From: Glutamicibacter sp. B1
Lineage (GTDB): Bacteria > Actinomycetota > Actinomycetes > Actinomycetales > Micrococcaceae
Assembly: GCF_039602135.1 (NCBI RefSeq)
Contig: NZ_CP125942.1
Coordinates: forward strand, 992,001 to 1,056,000
Reading direction: 5' to 3'
DNA length: 64,000 nt
Shown here: one piece after another, positions 1 to 8,857 of the stretch
Position numbering within the stretch: the first letter of the stretch is position 1
Layout of the letters: every line of letters starts with the position of its first letter
The notes under the pieces: generated by a model
Database searches by the model: none
Seen by the model: only the letters and a program-made list of their open reading frames with translations
Told to the model about the DNA's origin: nothing
Made by a program: the position numbers and the translations under genes

Positions 1-2
1 CA

Positions 3-1109
3 GAAACTGAAGACGACAAGCCAGCAAAGAAACCTAGCCTGTTCCAAAAAGTGTTTGGGCAGATGGTTGATGATGCTCGGTCTCAAGCAAACGAAAATGT
101 TTTGCCGAGCGACGAAGGTCGCTTGTTCTACCAGCTGCCGGTCTACAAACGCGTGATCATCATGCTCGGTGGCCCGTTCATGAACTTGGTGATCGGTTTT
201 GTTGTCATTGCTATTGTTCTGACCAGTTTTGGGCAAGCAACGCCGACAACAACGATCTCCGAGGTGTATCAGTGCATCGCCAGCGCAGAGAACGCTAATC
301 AAACAGAGTGCACCGACAAAGACGTTCCCGCTCCAGCCTATGAAGCGGGGCTCCGTCCCGGTGACACCATTACTGCAGTTAATGGCGCCGCCGTGGAACA
401 GGGTGAGTGGAACAAACTTACCGATGTTATTCGGGTGAATCCAGGGCAATCGATCACCCTCGATTACCAGCGGGACGGCCAAAACCACACGACCACATTG
501 ACCCCGTATCTCACCGATCGGCCGGCCACCGACGACAACGGTTATGTGCTTACCGATGACCAAGGCAACTACATCATGACCAAGGTTGGCTTTGTGGGGA
601 TGAGCTCCTTGCAAGAGGATCTGACCCAGCCACTGAGCGCAGTGCCGGGAGTGATCGGAAACCAGCTGCTCACGATTGGAAACGTTATCTTGCATCTGCC
701 GCAGCGCATGGTGGACGTTGCCCAGGCAGCGTTTGGTGACGGTCAGCGTGATCCAAACGGTCCAGTGTCTATTGTCGGGGTCGGGCGAATTGCTGGTGAA
801 ATCAGCGCCGAAGACTCAATTTCAGTCAGCGATAAGTTTGCAACCTTGCTGTCTTTGGTTGGTGGACTGAACCTCGCGTTATTCGCCTTCAACCTGATCC
901 CGCTATTGCCACTAGACGGTGGGCATGTGGTCGGCGCGCTTTATGACGGCATCAAGCGAATGTTCGCCCGAATCTTTAACCTGAAAAACATCAAGCCGGT
1001 GGACACCGTCAAATTGTTGCCACTGACCTATGTTGTTGTGGTGGCCATGTTGGTAATGGGTGGTCTCTTAATATACGCAGACATTTTTAAGCCAATACAG
1101 TTGTTCTGA
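3..1109 (+). CDS. rseP: Site-2 zinc metalloprotease RseP (5' truncated by window)
   Basis: Intramembrane M50 protease that cleaves membrane-anchored anti-sigma factors and similar substrates. The frame is open from base 3, so the N-terminus with the HExxH zinc motif lies outside the window. Visible parts in order: a membrane segment with GGPFMNL, a PDZ domain containing GLRPGDTITAVNG, then the second family motif FNLIPLLPLDGGHV, whose Asp is a zinc ligand, and a last membrane helix at the C-terminus. In actinobacteria rseP usually sits between dxr and ispG; here ispG follows after three small genes, which supports the call. Confidence 0.93.
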   Translation, partial: ETEDDKPAKKPSLFQKVFGQMVDDARSQANENVLPSDEGRLFYQLPVYKRVIIMLGGPFMNLVIGFVVIAIVLTSFGQATPTTTISEVYQCIASAENANQTECTDKDVPAPAYEAGLRPGDTITAVNGAAVEQGEWNKLTDVIRVNPGQSITLDYQRDGQNHTTTLTPYLTDRPATDDNGYVLTDDQGNYIMTKVGFVGMSSLQEDLTQPLSAVPGVIGNQLLTIGNVILHLPQRMVDVAQAAFGDGQRDPNGPVSIVGVGRIAGEISAEDSISVSDKFATLLSLVGGLNLALFAFNLIPLLPLDGGHVVGALYDGIKRMFARIFNLKNIKPVDTVKLLPLTYVVVVAMLVMGGLLIYADIFKPIQLF

Positions 1110-1132
1110 GCCAAGAGAAATATGCTGTAGCT

Positions 1133-1432
1133 ATGACTGTTTTTGCTGTTGAATACGTTTACGCTGATGACTCTGTAGAACTGCGTAATGAACACCGTCC
1201 GGCGCACCGCGAGTACCTCATCGGTTTTGTAAACGAGGGCCCAGTGCGAGTTTTGGCATCAGGACCGACCCCTGCCACCGACGGCGCGTTACTAATCCTG
1301 GCCGCTGAGTCCGAGGCAGCACTGAACGAAGTACTGGCCAATGACCCATTCAAAAAGGCTGGTGCGATTGCCCAGACCACCATCTCCGAATGGAACCCAG
1401 TCATCGGACTGCTGCAGGAATTCGCAGCCTAG
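1133..1432 (+). CDS. YciI-like protein (YCII-related domain)
   Basis: Small 99-residue cytosolic protein of the YciI/YCII-related (dimeric alpha-beta barrel) family. It shows the family layout: a start with FAVEYVYADD, a conserved His region RPAHREYLIGF, an ASGP turn, and the ending typical of the fold (NDPFKKAGAIAQTTISEW). The biochemical role of most family members is unknown. It begins 23 bp after rseP with only a weak purine-rich ribosome site, so it may be co-transcribed with rseP. A strong hairpin terminator follows it directly. Confidence 0.8.
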   Translation: MTVFAVEYVYADDSVELRNEHRPAHREYLIGFVNEGPVRVLASGPTPATDGALLILAAESEAALNEVLANDPFKKAGAIAQTTISEWNPVIGLLQEFAA

Positions 1433-1445
1433 AGCAACAGCGAGA

Positions 1446-1483
1446 TAAGCTCCCGCATTTCTTTCATAGAATGCGGGAGCTTA
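1446..1483 (+). terminator. Hairpin terminator after the YciI-like gene
   Basis: Perfect 13-bp inverted repeat (TAAGCTCCCGCAT at 1446-1458 and its complement at 1471-1483) with a 12-nt loop, followed by a short AT-rich stretch. It ends the rseP/YciI unit. Confidence 0.75.
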
Positions 1484-1541
1484 GTAATTTAACAGTTCGG
1501 TGGATGCACACCCTGAAACCATAGGAGTTGGAGGCGAAATT

Positions 1542-1964
1542 ATGGATTTGCATGTCAATGAGAGCCTGATCATCCCTTCAGCTGAGCTCACTTGGAACTT
1601 CAGTCGATCCGCTGGTCCCGGTGGTCAACATGTGAATACCTCGGACTCGAAGGCTGAACTCTCGTGGCCAGTTAGCGCATCCCGCTCACTATCTGCTTGG
1701 CAACGACAACGGTTGTTAGAGAAGTTAGGTTCCCGCCTCATCTCAGGTGCACTGGTGGTGAGATCATCGGAAGAGCGATCCCAGTGGAGGAATCGCCAAC
1801 TCGCCATGGAGAAGATGGTGCGGCTGATCAATCAGGCGTTGGCTCCCGATGCGCCGCGGCGAAAAGCCACCAAGCCGACAAAGGGATCACAGCGAAGACG
1901 GCTCAACGCCAAATCCAACAGGTCCATGACCAAAGAGCTTCGAAGAAAACCTACCCGAGATTAA
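1542..1964 (+). CDS. arfB: Alternative ribosome-rescue factor ArfB (peptidyl-tRNA hydrolase)
   Basis: About 140 residues. It carries the release-factor GGQ loop (GPGGQHVNTSDSKAEL) close to the N-terminus and a basic tail rich in Lys/Arg (RRKATKPTKGSQRRRL). This is the ArfB/YaeJ arrangement: a stand-alone catalytic domain without a stop-codon recognition domain, whose tail enters the empty mRNA channel of stalled ribosomes. The ATG at 1542 is chosen because GGAGG stands just upstream and the protein then starts MDLHVNESL, as in relatives; an upstream in-frame ATG at 1500 is less likely. Confidence 0.88.
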   Translation: MDLHVNESLIIPSAELTWNFSRSAGPGGQHVNTSDSKAELSWPVSASRSLSAWQRQRLLEKLGSRLISGALVVRSSEERSQWRNRQLAMEKMVRLINQALAPDAPRRKATKPTKGSQRRRLNAKSNRSMTKELRRKPTRD

Positions 1965-2082
1965 ATGTACTCAGGTTAAGTGATTCAAGTCATAAATCTT
2001 CCGGGAATTGGCGATGATCGTCGATAGTTGAAAGTAGATGAAGCGTCAGCTTGTTTTTATTTTCTAATTTAGGAGTTTGCCC

Positions 2083-2637
2083 ATGGCTACCAAGGTCCTC
2101 ACCCTCGTTGGATCGCTGCGTAATGGTTCAACAAACCAGCAGCTGGCAGAAGCTAGTTCGCACAATGCACCCGAAGGTGTGGAGGTAGCTGTTTTCAGCG
2201 GCCTGGAAAACATTCCTTTCTACAACGAAGACACTGACGTTGAGGGCGGTGTTCCAGGGGCTGCTCAGGCACTTCGCGACGCAGCTGCAGATGCCGACGC
2301 TCTGATGCTGGTGACCCCTGAATACAACGGCACCATGCCAGCGGTTCTGAAGAATGCCATTGACTGGCTGTCCCGCCCATTTGGCGCAGGCGTTGTCTCG
2401 GGCATGCCAACCGTGGTCGTTGGCACCGCGTTTGGACAGTACGGTGGCGTTTGGGCTCAGGATGAAGCCCGTAAGGCACTGAACATCGCTGGCGCTAACG
2501 TTCTGGAAAACGTCAAGCTCGCAATCCCTAACTCCGTTGTTCGCTTCGCTGAATTGCACCCAAAGGATGACGCTGAGGTTGTTGAGCAGGTTACCTCGGT
2601 GCTCAACAGCATCAAGGAAATTGCTGAAGCTAACTAA
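2083..2637 (+). CDS. NADPH-dependent FMN reductase (flavodoxin-like fold)
   Basis: 184-residue flavin reductase of the NADPH-dependent FMN reductase family. It shows the N-terminal phosphate-binding loop LVGSLRNGSTN and the family motif TPEYNGTMPAVLKNAIDWLSRP. Such enzymes reduce FMN or quinones with NAD(P)H, and some supply FMNH2 to flavin monooxygenases. The ATG at 2083 has AGGAG at 2071-2075; a TTG two codons upstream would overlap poorly with that site. It is monocistronic, with a strong terminator downstream. Confidence 0.85.
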   Translation: MATKVLTLVGSLRNGSTNQQLAEASSHNAPEGVEVAVFSGLENIPFYNEDTDVEGGVPGAAQALRDAAADADALMLVTPEYNGTMPAVLKNAIDWLSRPFGAGVVSGMPTVVVGTAFGQYGGVWAQDEARKALNIAGANVLENVKLAIPNSVVRFAELHPKDDAEVVEQVTSVLNSIKEIAEAN

Positions 2638-2666
2638 GCTGTTATCAGCCCAACAGCTTTGAAATT

Positions 2667-2703
2667 GCGAGAAAGGCCACGGCGACCCCGTGGCCTTTCT
2701 CGC
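2667..2703 (+). terminator. Strong hairpin terminator after the FMN reductase
   Basis: Perfect 16-bp inverted repeat (GCGAGAAAGGCCACGG at 2667-2682, complement at 2688-2703) with a 5-nt loop. The right arm contains a TTTCT run. Confidence 0.8.
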
Positions 2704-2779
2704 ATGAGTACCCGCTCACCGCGATACGGTGACATACTTGGACTAAGAGATTTACCCACAATTTACTCGGAGGCGTCCA

Positions 2780-3946
2780 TTGACTTCGGTCAGCCTAGGT
2801 ATGCCGGCAGGTCCACCGCCGGTACTCACACCACGTCGTAAGACCCGCCAATTCCAAGTTGGGTCTGTCGGGGTCGGTTCTGATTCGCCGATTTCGGTCC
2901 AGTCGATGACCACCACCAAAACTCACGACATCAACGCGACGCTACAGCAAATTGCTGAGTTGACCGCTGCTGGTTGTGACATCGTGCGCGTCGCCTGCCC
3001 TACCGACAAGGACGCGGATGCACTGAAGATCATTGCGATGAAATCGCAGATCCCAGTGATTGCAGATATTCATTTCCAGCCGAAGTATGTCTTTGCTGCC
3101 ATCGAAGCCGGTTGTGGCGCGGTTCGTGTGAACCCGGGCAACATCCGTCAGTTTGATGACCAGGTCAAGGAAATTGCCCAGGCCGCCAAGGACCACGGAA
3201 CCTCCATTCGCATCGGTGTGAATGCCGGATCCTTGGACCGCCGTTTGCTGAAGAAGTACGGTAAGGCAACGCCAGAGGCTTTGGTTGAATCGGCTGTCTG
3301 GGAAGCATCGTTGTTCGAAGAACACGGCTTCCACGACTTCAAGATTTCCGTCAAGCACAATGACCCAGTAGTCATGGTTCGTGCCTACGAACTGCTGGCA
3401 GAACGTGGCGACTGGCCATTGCACCTGGGTGTCACCGAAGCCGGTCCAGCTTTCCAGGGAACCATCAAGTCTGCCACCGCCTTTGGTGCCCTACTTTCGC
3501 AGGGTATTGGCGACACCATTCGTGTCTCGCTTTCGGCACCTCCAGTTGAAGAGGTCAAGGTCGGCAACCAGATTCTTGAATCGCTGAACTTGCGTCCGCG
3601 TAAGCTGGACATTGTTTCTTGCCCTTCGTGTGGTCGCGCACAGGTGGATGTTTACACCTTGGCAGAACAGGTCACCGAGGGTCTTGAAGGAATGAAGGCT
3701 CCACTGCGTGTGGCTGTCATGGGCTGTGTTGTTAATGGCCCAGGCGAGGCCCGCGACGCTGATCTCGGCGTGGCCTCGGGTAACGGCAAGGGACAGATCT
3801 TCGTCAAGGGCGAAGTGATCAAGACGGTGCCAGAAGATCAGATTGTTGAAACGCTGATCGAAGAAGCTAACCGTTTGGCTGAGGAAATGGGACTGACCGA
3901 TGACGAGAATCCTGCCTCGGGTTCTCCCGTGGTCTCCGTCAGCTAA
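2780..3946 (+). CDS. ispG: 4-hydroxy-3-methylbut-2-enyl diphosphate synthase IspG
   Basis: Penultimate enzyme of the MEP isoprenoid pathway. It converts 2-C-methylerythritol 2,4-cyclodiphosphate to HMBPP using a [4Fe-4S] cluster. The 388-residue length is normal for the short bacterial form. An N-terminal TIM barrel ([28 protein letters not shown]) is followed by the cluster domain with CPSCGRAQ (Cys near 281 and 284) and [10 protein letters not shown] (Cys near 316 plus the conserved Glu). The start is a TTG with GGAGG a few bases upstream. Gene order with rseP is typical of actinobacteria. Confidence 0.96.
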   Translation: MTSVSLGMPAGPPPVLTPRRKTRQFQVGSVGVGSDSPISVQSMTTTKTHDINATLQQIAELTAAGCDIVRVACPTDKDADALKIIAMKSQIPVIADIHFQPKYVFAAIEAGCGAVRVNPGNIRQFDDQVKEIAQAAKDHGTSIRIGVNAGSLDRRLLKKYGKATPEALVESAVWEASLFEEHGFHDFKISVKHNDPVVMVRAYELLAERGDWPLHLGVTEAGPAFQGTIKSATAFGALLSQGIGDTIRVSLSAPPVEEVKVGNQILESLNLRPRKLDIVSCPSCGRAQVDVYTLAEQVTEGLEGMKAPLRVAVMGCVVNGPGEARDADLGVASGNGKGQIFVKGEVIKTVPEDQIVETLIEEANRLAEEMGLTDDENPASGSPVVSVS

Positions 3947-3971
3947 AGATAGCCGACGAAGCGACAAAGGG

Positions 3972-4796
3972 GTGCCACGGACTTTGAGTCGTCGCGATAC
4001 GACGGCTCTGATCGAGTTGCTCGACCGTGACCCTGTCGCCAATATTTTCACCCGTTCTCAGGTGAATCTGCACCGATCGGCCGCGCCAGATGGGTTTGCC
4101 CATATTGCGGGGATCGACGGTGAAGCTGGCCTCGAATCGGCATGCTGGGTGGGCGCGAATGTGGCGCCTACCCTCATGTCCGAGGAAGAAGCGAAGAATT
4201 TTGCGCAGCATGCCCTAGAATCTCGGCAACGATTTGCCTCGGTTTTTGGGCCAGCGCAGTCGGTCCTAGCCATGCATGAAGTGCTGCGCGAGGGACCACA
4301 AGCGATTTTTGACGTGCGTGGGAATCAGCCACTGCTAACGATTTCACACCAGCCAACGGGCATTGCGCGCAACAGACTTCGTCCGGCGCGAATTCACGAA
4401 TTCGACTTGGTACTTCCAGCTAGTGCGGCCATGTTTGAAGAAGAGCTTGGATACTCTCCTTTGGAAAATGGCGGAAGTTTTTACCGTAGTCGAGTTCGTC
4501 AATTGATCCGTGACGCACACACTGTGATCGACTGCGATGAAAATGGCGAGGTCATCTTCAAAGCTGATCTGGGTACTGTGACTGAAGAAGTTGTTCAGAT
4601 TCAGGGTGTATGGGTCAACCCAAAGTACCGGGGCCTCGGACTGGCCTCCGGATACATGAGCAGCACGGTTGATTATGCCCTGCAATTCGCTCCGGTTGTC
4701 AGCTTGTACGTAAACGATTTTAACGTCGCCGCGGTGAAGACCTATGAGCGCATTGGTTTTGAACAGGTCGGAACTTTCGCGACGATCCTGTTCTAA
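3972..4796 (+). CDS. GNAT-family N-acetyltransferase (DUF4081 type)
   Basis: Two-part protein: an N-terminal DUF4081-like region (LIELLDRDPVANIF) and a C-terminal GNAT domain with the acetyl-CoA loop motif VNPKYRGLGLASGYM and the ending YVNDFNVAAVKTYERIGFEQVG. This architecture is commonly found next to ispG in actinobacteria; its substrate is unknown. The start is uncertain. GTG 3972 gives an N-terminus that begins right at the domain, but its ribosome site is very close. An ATG at 3900 would overlap ispG by 47 bp. Co-transcription with ispG is likely. Confidence 0.85.
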   Translation: MPRTLSRRDTTALIELLDRDPVANIFTRSQVNLHRSAAPDGFAHIAGIDGEAGLESACWVGANVAPTLMSEEEAKNFAQHALESRQRFASVFGPAQSVLAMHEVLREGPQAIFDVRGNQPLLTISHQPTGIARNRLRPARIHEFDLVLPASAAMFEEELGYSPLENGGSFYRSRVRQLIRDAHTVIDCDENGEVIFKADLGTVTEEVVQIQGVWVNPKYRGLGLASGYMSSTVDYALQFAPVVSLYVNDFNVAAVKTYERIGFEQVGTFATILF

Positions 4797-4831
4797 AGAT
4801 CATGTTCTAAGTAAAAGAAGTCAGAATACAA

Positions 4832-4871
4832 GTGTGGGGCGGGACCAAATGACTTGGTCCCGCCCCCACAC
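4832..4871. terminator. Bidirectional terminator between convergent genes
   Basis: Long GC-rich inverted repeat (GTGTGGGGCGGGACCAA / TTGGTCCCGCCCCCACAC) with one bulged base and a 5-nt loop, followed by a T-rich stretch at 4875-4890. It lies between the GNAT gene and the convergent siderophore-binding lipoprotein. Confidence 0.8.
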
Positions 4872-4888
4872 GTGTATTTTTCACTCTT

Positions 4889-5839
4889 TTAGTTCGACAG
4901 TATCGTTTCTACGTCGTCCAAGATCTTGTTAGCACCAACTACGCCAATGCCAACCATCCAAGTTTCATCGGCCACTTCGTGCACTTTGGAGTTCTTCACG
5001 GAATCAAGGGAAGTCCAGAGTCCGGTGACTTTTTCCATCGTTGTTGCCTTTGGATCCCCGCCTGGATTGGTGAAGAATACAAGGTCCCCATCGATCTGTT
5101 CGTATTGTTCAGGACTCAATTCCTTCATGGAATACTCATTCCAGCCTTCGGAACCCAAATCAAAACCGACGCTCTTCAAAATTGAACCTGAGAAAGAGTC
5201 CGGACCGTAAAGCCTGAAGTTATCGGGGCGGAAGCGCACGATGGAGACACTAGTGTTCTTTGCATCGACTTCTTCTCCGACTTTGGCAGCGCGCTCATCC
5301 AGTGCGCTGATCAAGCCTTCCATTTTTTCGCTCTCACCCACGGCAGCAGCAGTAATGCGAGCTTGCTCTTGCCAGTTAGTTCCTGAATCCTCAGAGAACA
5401 CGGTAGGGGCAATGTTGGAGAGTTCATCGTAGATCGCTTCATGACGTACTTTCGCGCCAATGATCAAGTCGGGCTTCAGATTGGCGATCTCGTCCATGGA
5501 AGGTTCCATGGTCAATCCAACGCTAGTAGTCTCGCCTTCTGGCAGATCCAAGTATTCAGGGAAGCCCTGCGAGGCTCCTGATTCTGTGGCGCCAACGGGG
5601 ACGATATCCAAGGCGGCCAGTGCATCAAGATGTGGGGAGTCGATGACCACGATTCGTTCGGGTTTACCATCGATCTTCGTCGTTCCCATGGCGTGTTCCA
5701 CCGTGTATGGGGCGGAGTCGTTGGCTGAAGAAGTTGGGGTCGCAGTCGTTGCGGAACTAGCGCAACCACTGAGCGCAACAATGCTGGCGAGCGAAAGAGC
5801 TGTCAATGCCGCGACATTGCGGATTCTTTTAGTAATCAA
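4889..5839 (-). CDS. Iron-siderophore ABC transporter substrate-binding lipoprotein
   Basis: FecB/FepB-type periplasmic-binding domain carried as a lipoprotein: a basic N-terminus, a hydrophobic segment and a lipobox ending LSGC, then a Ser/Thr linker. The binding-domain motifs are GKPERIVVIDSPHLDALAALDIVPVG and NLKPDLIIGAKV. It captures ferric siderophores for the divergent permeases. The start is chosen as TTG 5839 because AAGGGA stands six bases upstream; a TTG at 5875 is also in frame but lies inside a DtxR-like box that looks like promoter DNA. No ATPase gene is present nearby. Confidence 0.9.
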   Translation of the reverse strand: MITKRIRNVAALTALSLASIVALSGCASSATTATPTSSANDSAPYTVEHAMGTTKIDGKPERIVVIDSPHLDALAALDIVPVGATESGASQGFPEYLDLPEGETTSVGLTMEPSMDEIANLKPDLIIGAKVRHEAIYDELSNIAPTVFSEDSGTNWQEQARITAAAVGESEKMEGLISALDERAAKVGEEVDAKNTSVSIVRFRPDNFRLYGPDSFSGSILKSVGFDLGSEGWNEYSMKELSPEQYEQIDGDLVFFTNPGGDPKATTMEKVTGLWTSLDSVKNSKVHEVADETWMVGIGVVGANKILDDVETILSN

Positions 5840-5862
5840 GGAGGTTCCCTTATTATTTGAGA

Positions 5863-5881
5863 GTGAGTAAGACAACCCTAA
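5863..5881. promoter_or_regulatory. Putative DtxR/IdeR-type iron box
   Basis: On the minus strand the 19-mer TTAGGGTTGTCTTACTCAC matches about 12 of 19 positions of the DtxR/IdeR consensus (TWAGGTWAGSCTWACCTWA, from memory). It lies between the divergent siderophore lipoprotein and permease genes, where iron-dependent repression is expected. Context adds support; the match alone is moderate. Confidence 0.45.
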
Positions 5882-5900
5882 TACAAGAAATGCACATCGA

Positions 5901-6968
5901 GTGAATCACGATGCAGTAGCGTCACAATTGAACGTAAGCCAAGCAGGCAAGGCCAACACCGCGAAACCTAAGACGCTTTCGTTGACGGCAGGCTATCTGT
6001 GCACCGTGCTCGCCTTGGCCGTAGTTTTCCTGCTGAGCCTTTGTTTGGGGTCTAAATCCCTATCGATTTCAGATCTGTTGCAAGTCATCAACGGCACAGC
6101 AAGTACGGGGGATCAACAGATAGTTTTCGGGCTTCGCTTGGCACGCAGCATCAACGGAGTACTCGTTGGCCTGGCATTAGGAGCCAGCGGGGCAATCATG
6201 CAAAGCGTGATCCGGAACCCGATTGCTGACCCAGGAATTTTAGGCATCAATGCAGGTGCGGCGCTCGGTGTAGCCATTGGCATACTTGTGCTTGGCTCGG
6301 CAGGAATGTTGGCAAGCATCGCTTTTTCATTGGGCGGTGCAGCCATAGCGGCTTTGTTCTTGTTTGCTTGCGCTTCCATGCCTAGCTTCCGAGATTCTGC
6401 GGTGCGCATCACCCTCTGTGGTGTCGCGTTCTCCGCTGTTCTTGCAGGAATCACACAGATGCTGATCCTCTCAGATGAACATTTGCTAGATCAGTTCCGT
6501 TTTTGGCAGGTAGGTTCTTTGACCGCCAGACCAATTGAAGCAGCGCTGTGGGTGGGGCCAATAATTTTGTTTGGAACCTTGCTCGCATGGCTTATTGGGC
6601 AGCGACTGAACATTCTCGACCTTGGCGATGAAAGCTCAAACGCGCTAGGAGCATCAGCATCATGGAGCCGAGCTAGTGCATTGATCGTGGTTGCACTGCT
6701 GTGCGGACCTGCAACAGCGCTGGCAGGACCGGTCGCGTTTGTCGGATTCGCGGTCCCACACTTAGTCAGACTTGTATATGGGAACAACACGAAACAGGTC
6801 ATACGTTTTTCTGCGTTACTCGCGCCTGTGCTACTACTGCTATGCGATATTGCCGGCCGTCTAGTGGGCAATGGTGCCGAAGTTCAAGTGGGGATCATGA
6901 CCGCAATCATCGGCTCGGTCATGCTTATCGTGCTGATCTTGCGCCCTAGTACGAAGAAGCTTTCATGA
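5901..6968 (+). CDS. FecCD-family siderophore ABC transporter permease
   Basis: Polytopic membrane protein of 355 residues with the FecCD signature. It has GLRLARSINGVLVGLALGAS, the core IRNPIADPGILGINAGAALG, and the C-terminal GPVAFVGFAVPHLVRLVYG, where the ATPase coupling helix is expected. About nine to ten membrane segments are visible. The GTG start at 5901 has only a weak ribosome site. It forms an operon with the next permease (overlapping by 4 bp) and the SIP-domain protein; the ATP-binding subunit is missing from this locus and must be supplied elsewhere. Confidence 0.92.
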   Translation: MNHDAVASQLNVSQAGKANTAKPKTLSLTAGYLCTVLALAVVFLLSLCLGSKSLSISDLLQVINGTASTGDQQIVFGLRLARSINGVLVGLALGASGAIMQSVIRNPIADPGILGINAGAALGVAIGILVLGSAGMLASIAFSLGGAAIAALFLFACASMPSFRDSAVRITLCGVAFSAVLAGITQMLILSDEHLLDQFRFWQVGSLTARPIEAALWVGPIILFGTLLAWLIGQRLNILDLGDESSNALGASASWSRASALIVVALLCGPATALAGPVAFVGFAVPHLVRLVYGNNTKQVIRFSALLAPVLLLLCDIAGRLVGNGAEVQVGIMTAIIGSVMLIVLILRPSTKKLS

Positions 6969-7957
6969 AAAATAGTCGCGTGGACAAAAGTGCCAAATGG
7001 CTGCCATTACTTGGTGCAGTTTCGTTGGTTCTGGTGGCTGGATCAGCGTTCTTTGGGGAATATCGCGTGAGTCTGGCTGATTTCGGCAACACTTTGCTGG
7101 GTAATCCGCCGGCACCACTAACAGAATTTTTCATCATGCAACGCCGTATTCCGCGGGCCTTGGTCGCATTACTGGCAGGAATGATGCTGGCTGCCAGTGG
7201 CAGCCTTTTGCAACAACTACTACGCAATCCCTTAGCAAGCCCTGACATCATTGGTATCACCAATGGTGCGTCCCTAGGCGGTTGCTTGGTGATCCTCATT
7301 TTTGGTGGATCGCTGGCTGATGCATCAGGTGGCGCGCTCATCGGAGCTGCTTGTGTCTCGGTAGCATTGCTGGTGGCAGTGCGTGTTTTTCGCTTGAGCG
7401 GAACAAAACTGATCCTGTTGGGTGTTGGGTTAGCGGCCTTGTCGACGGCACTGATCAACTACCTGCTGACTCAAGTCTTTGTCCCGTCAGCACAAATTGC
7501 ACAGACGTGGTTGGTCGGGTCCTTGCAAGGTCGAGGCTGGGAAGAAGTTCCATGGCTGAGCGCCGGCGTAGTACTTCTCATCGTGGTTCATTGTGGTTTC
7601 GACAGAGAACTTCGAATGCTTCAGATGGGCGATGACCTTGCCTCAGCGCTTGGGGTATCGGTGGGGAAAGTCCGTGCACTGCTCTTCGCCGTTGCCGCCA
7701 TTTTGGCAGCCCTAGCTGTGCTCTGTGCGGGTCCTATTGGCTTTATTGCCTTGGTAGCACCGCATATCAGCCAATCGATGACCGGCTCACGAAACCTACT
7801 GGTGTGTGCACTGAGCGGAGGAATCTTACTGATGCTCAGTGATCTCGCAGCCCAATACCTGCTGCCCGTTGTACTGCCCGTTGGCGTGGTGACGATCGTT
7901 TTTGGTGGTGGCTTCTTCCTCTGGATGTTGTTCAAGCAGGGGAGGGTCAGTGTCTGA
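6965..7957 (+). CDS. FecCD-family siderophore ABC transporter permease (second subunit)
   Basis: 330-residue partner of the preceding permease, with RRIPRALVALLAGMMLAASG, LLRNPLASPDIIGITNGASLG and GPIGFIALVAPHISQSM as family landmarks. The two subunits probably form the heterodimeric membrane channel that imports ferric siderophore. ATG overlaps the upstream stop codon (ATGA), which implies translational coupling. The downstream SIP gene overlaps its 3' end by 8 bp. Confidence 0.92.
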   Translation: MKNSRVDKSAKWLPLLGAVSLVLVAGSAFFGEYRVSLADFGNTLLGNPPAPLTEFFIMQRRIPRALVALLAGMMLAASGSLLQQLLRNPLASPDIIGITNGASLGGCLVILIFGGSLADASGGALIGAACVSVALLVAVRVFRLSGTKLILLGVGLAALSTALINYLLTQVFVPSAQIAQTWLVGSLQGRGWEEVPWLSAGVVLLIVVHCGFDRELRMLQMGDDLASALGVSVGKVRALLFAVAAILAALAVLCAGPIGFIALVAPHISQSMTGSRNLLVCALSGGILLMLSDLAAQYLLPVVLPVGVVTIVFGGGFFLWMLFKQGRVSV

Positions 7958-8705
7958 AATCCAAGAGCGACGACGGACCAAGTTGCGCGATCAGCACCGT
8001 CACGAGAAACGATGGCAACAGCTTCGGGTGCATTCGGTGCGCAGAATCCATGACCAGTTTGTTCGAATCGAATTTGACTATGGATCTGAGGAGATCGAAT
8101 CCCATGGATTCGATGACGTATTGGTCTTATGTTTTCCCTTAGTTCTTAGCACCGGAGCAAAACCAACTGAGTCGGACGGAGTGCATGACTACGCGACGCG
8201 TGAGTATTCTGTTCAATGCCTGGATACGAAAAATCATTTGGTGACTGTCGATTTTTTGGTACACCAACACGGGGTGGCCACACGATGGGCACAAAATGCG
8301 AGACCAAACCAAAGGCTTTGGTGTATACCGCCGCGAATGTGCAAAGGGTTTGCAGAAGCATCAGCCACATATTTGTTTGCGGATCCAAGTGCGCTGCCCG
8401 CGGTAAGCAGATTTCATAGTGAAGCCCGTGAGACTCCAGGACACACTGTCCTTGTTGATGCTCAATTCGCAAAGGGAACTTTGAAAAGCTCCCCTCGGAG
8501 GGGACTTACTTTCCTCGACATTCAGACGCCAGCGGATCGACTGATTGAGGCCAGCGGGCTGGGTGGTTCGTCTGAGCCTGAATCGTCGTTCATTTGGATT
8601 GCAGGCGAAGCCCATTGGGTCTCTGGGCTACGCAGAGCACTGGTTCAAGACTACGCAGTGAACAAAGAAAATATTCAGTTCACTGGCTATTGGAAGTTTG
8701 GGTAA
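7950..8705 (+). CDS. Siderophore-interacting protein (SIP/ViuB-like ferric reductase)
   Basis: 251-residue cytosolic protein with an N-terminal FAD-binding barrel (including ATREYSVQCLDTKNHLVTVDFLVHQHG; the RxYS/T element binds flavin) and a C-terminal SIP domain ending WIAGEAHWVSGLRRALVQDYAV and ENIQFTGYWKFG. Family members release iron from imported siderophores by reduction. GTG 7950 has an excellent GGGGAGGG site. The residue usually seen as Gly-rich in the flavin motif is less obvious here (WCIPPRMCKGF), so the fold is divergent, but the context is convincing. Confidence 0.87.
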   Translation: MSEIQERRRTKLRDQHRHEKRWQQLRVHSVRRIHDQFVRIEFDYGSEEIESHGFDDVLVLCFPLVLSTGAKPTESDGVHDYATREYSVQCLDTKNHLVTVDFLVHQHGVATRWAQNARPNQRLWCIPPRMCKGFAEASATYLFADPSALPAVSRFHSEARETPGHTVLVDAQFAKGTLKSSPRRGLTFLDIQTPADRLIEASGLGGSSEPESSFIWIAGEAHWVSGLRRALVQDYAVNKENIQFTGYWKFG

Positions 8706-8857
8706 CCTTTTCGTTCAGCGTAAGTACGAGTGAAACTGTCGGTACTAAACGACCTGATCATGACAAGTTATCCGCAACTCGTAGGTCGTAATCTTATCGC
8801 TGGCTCCGTTGATCTCTTAGACTCAAGAGAGTAAAGCCAAACGGGATAGGAAATTTT

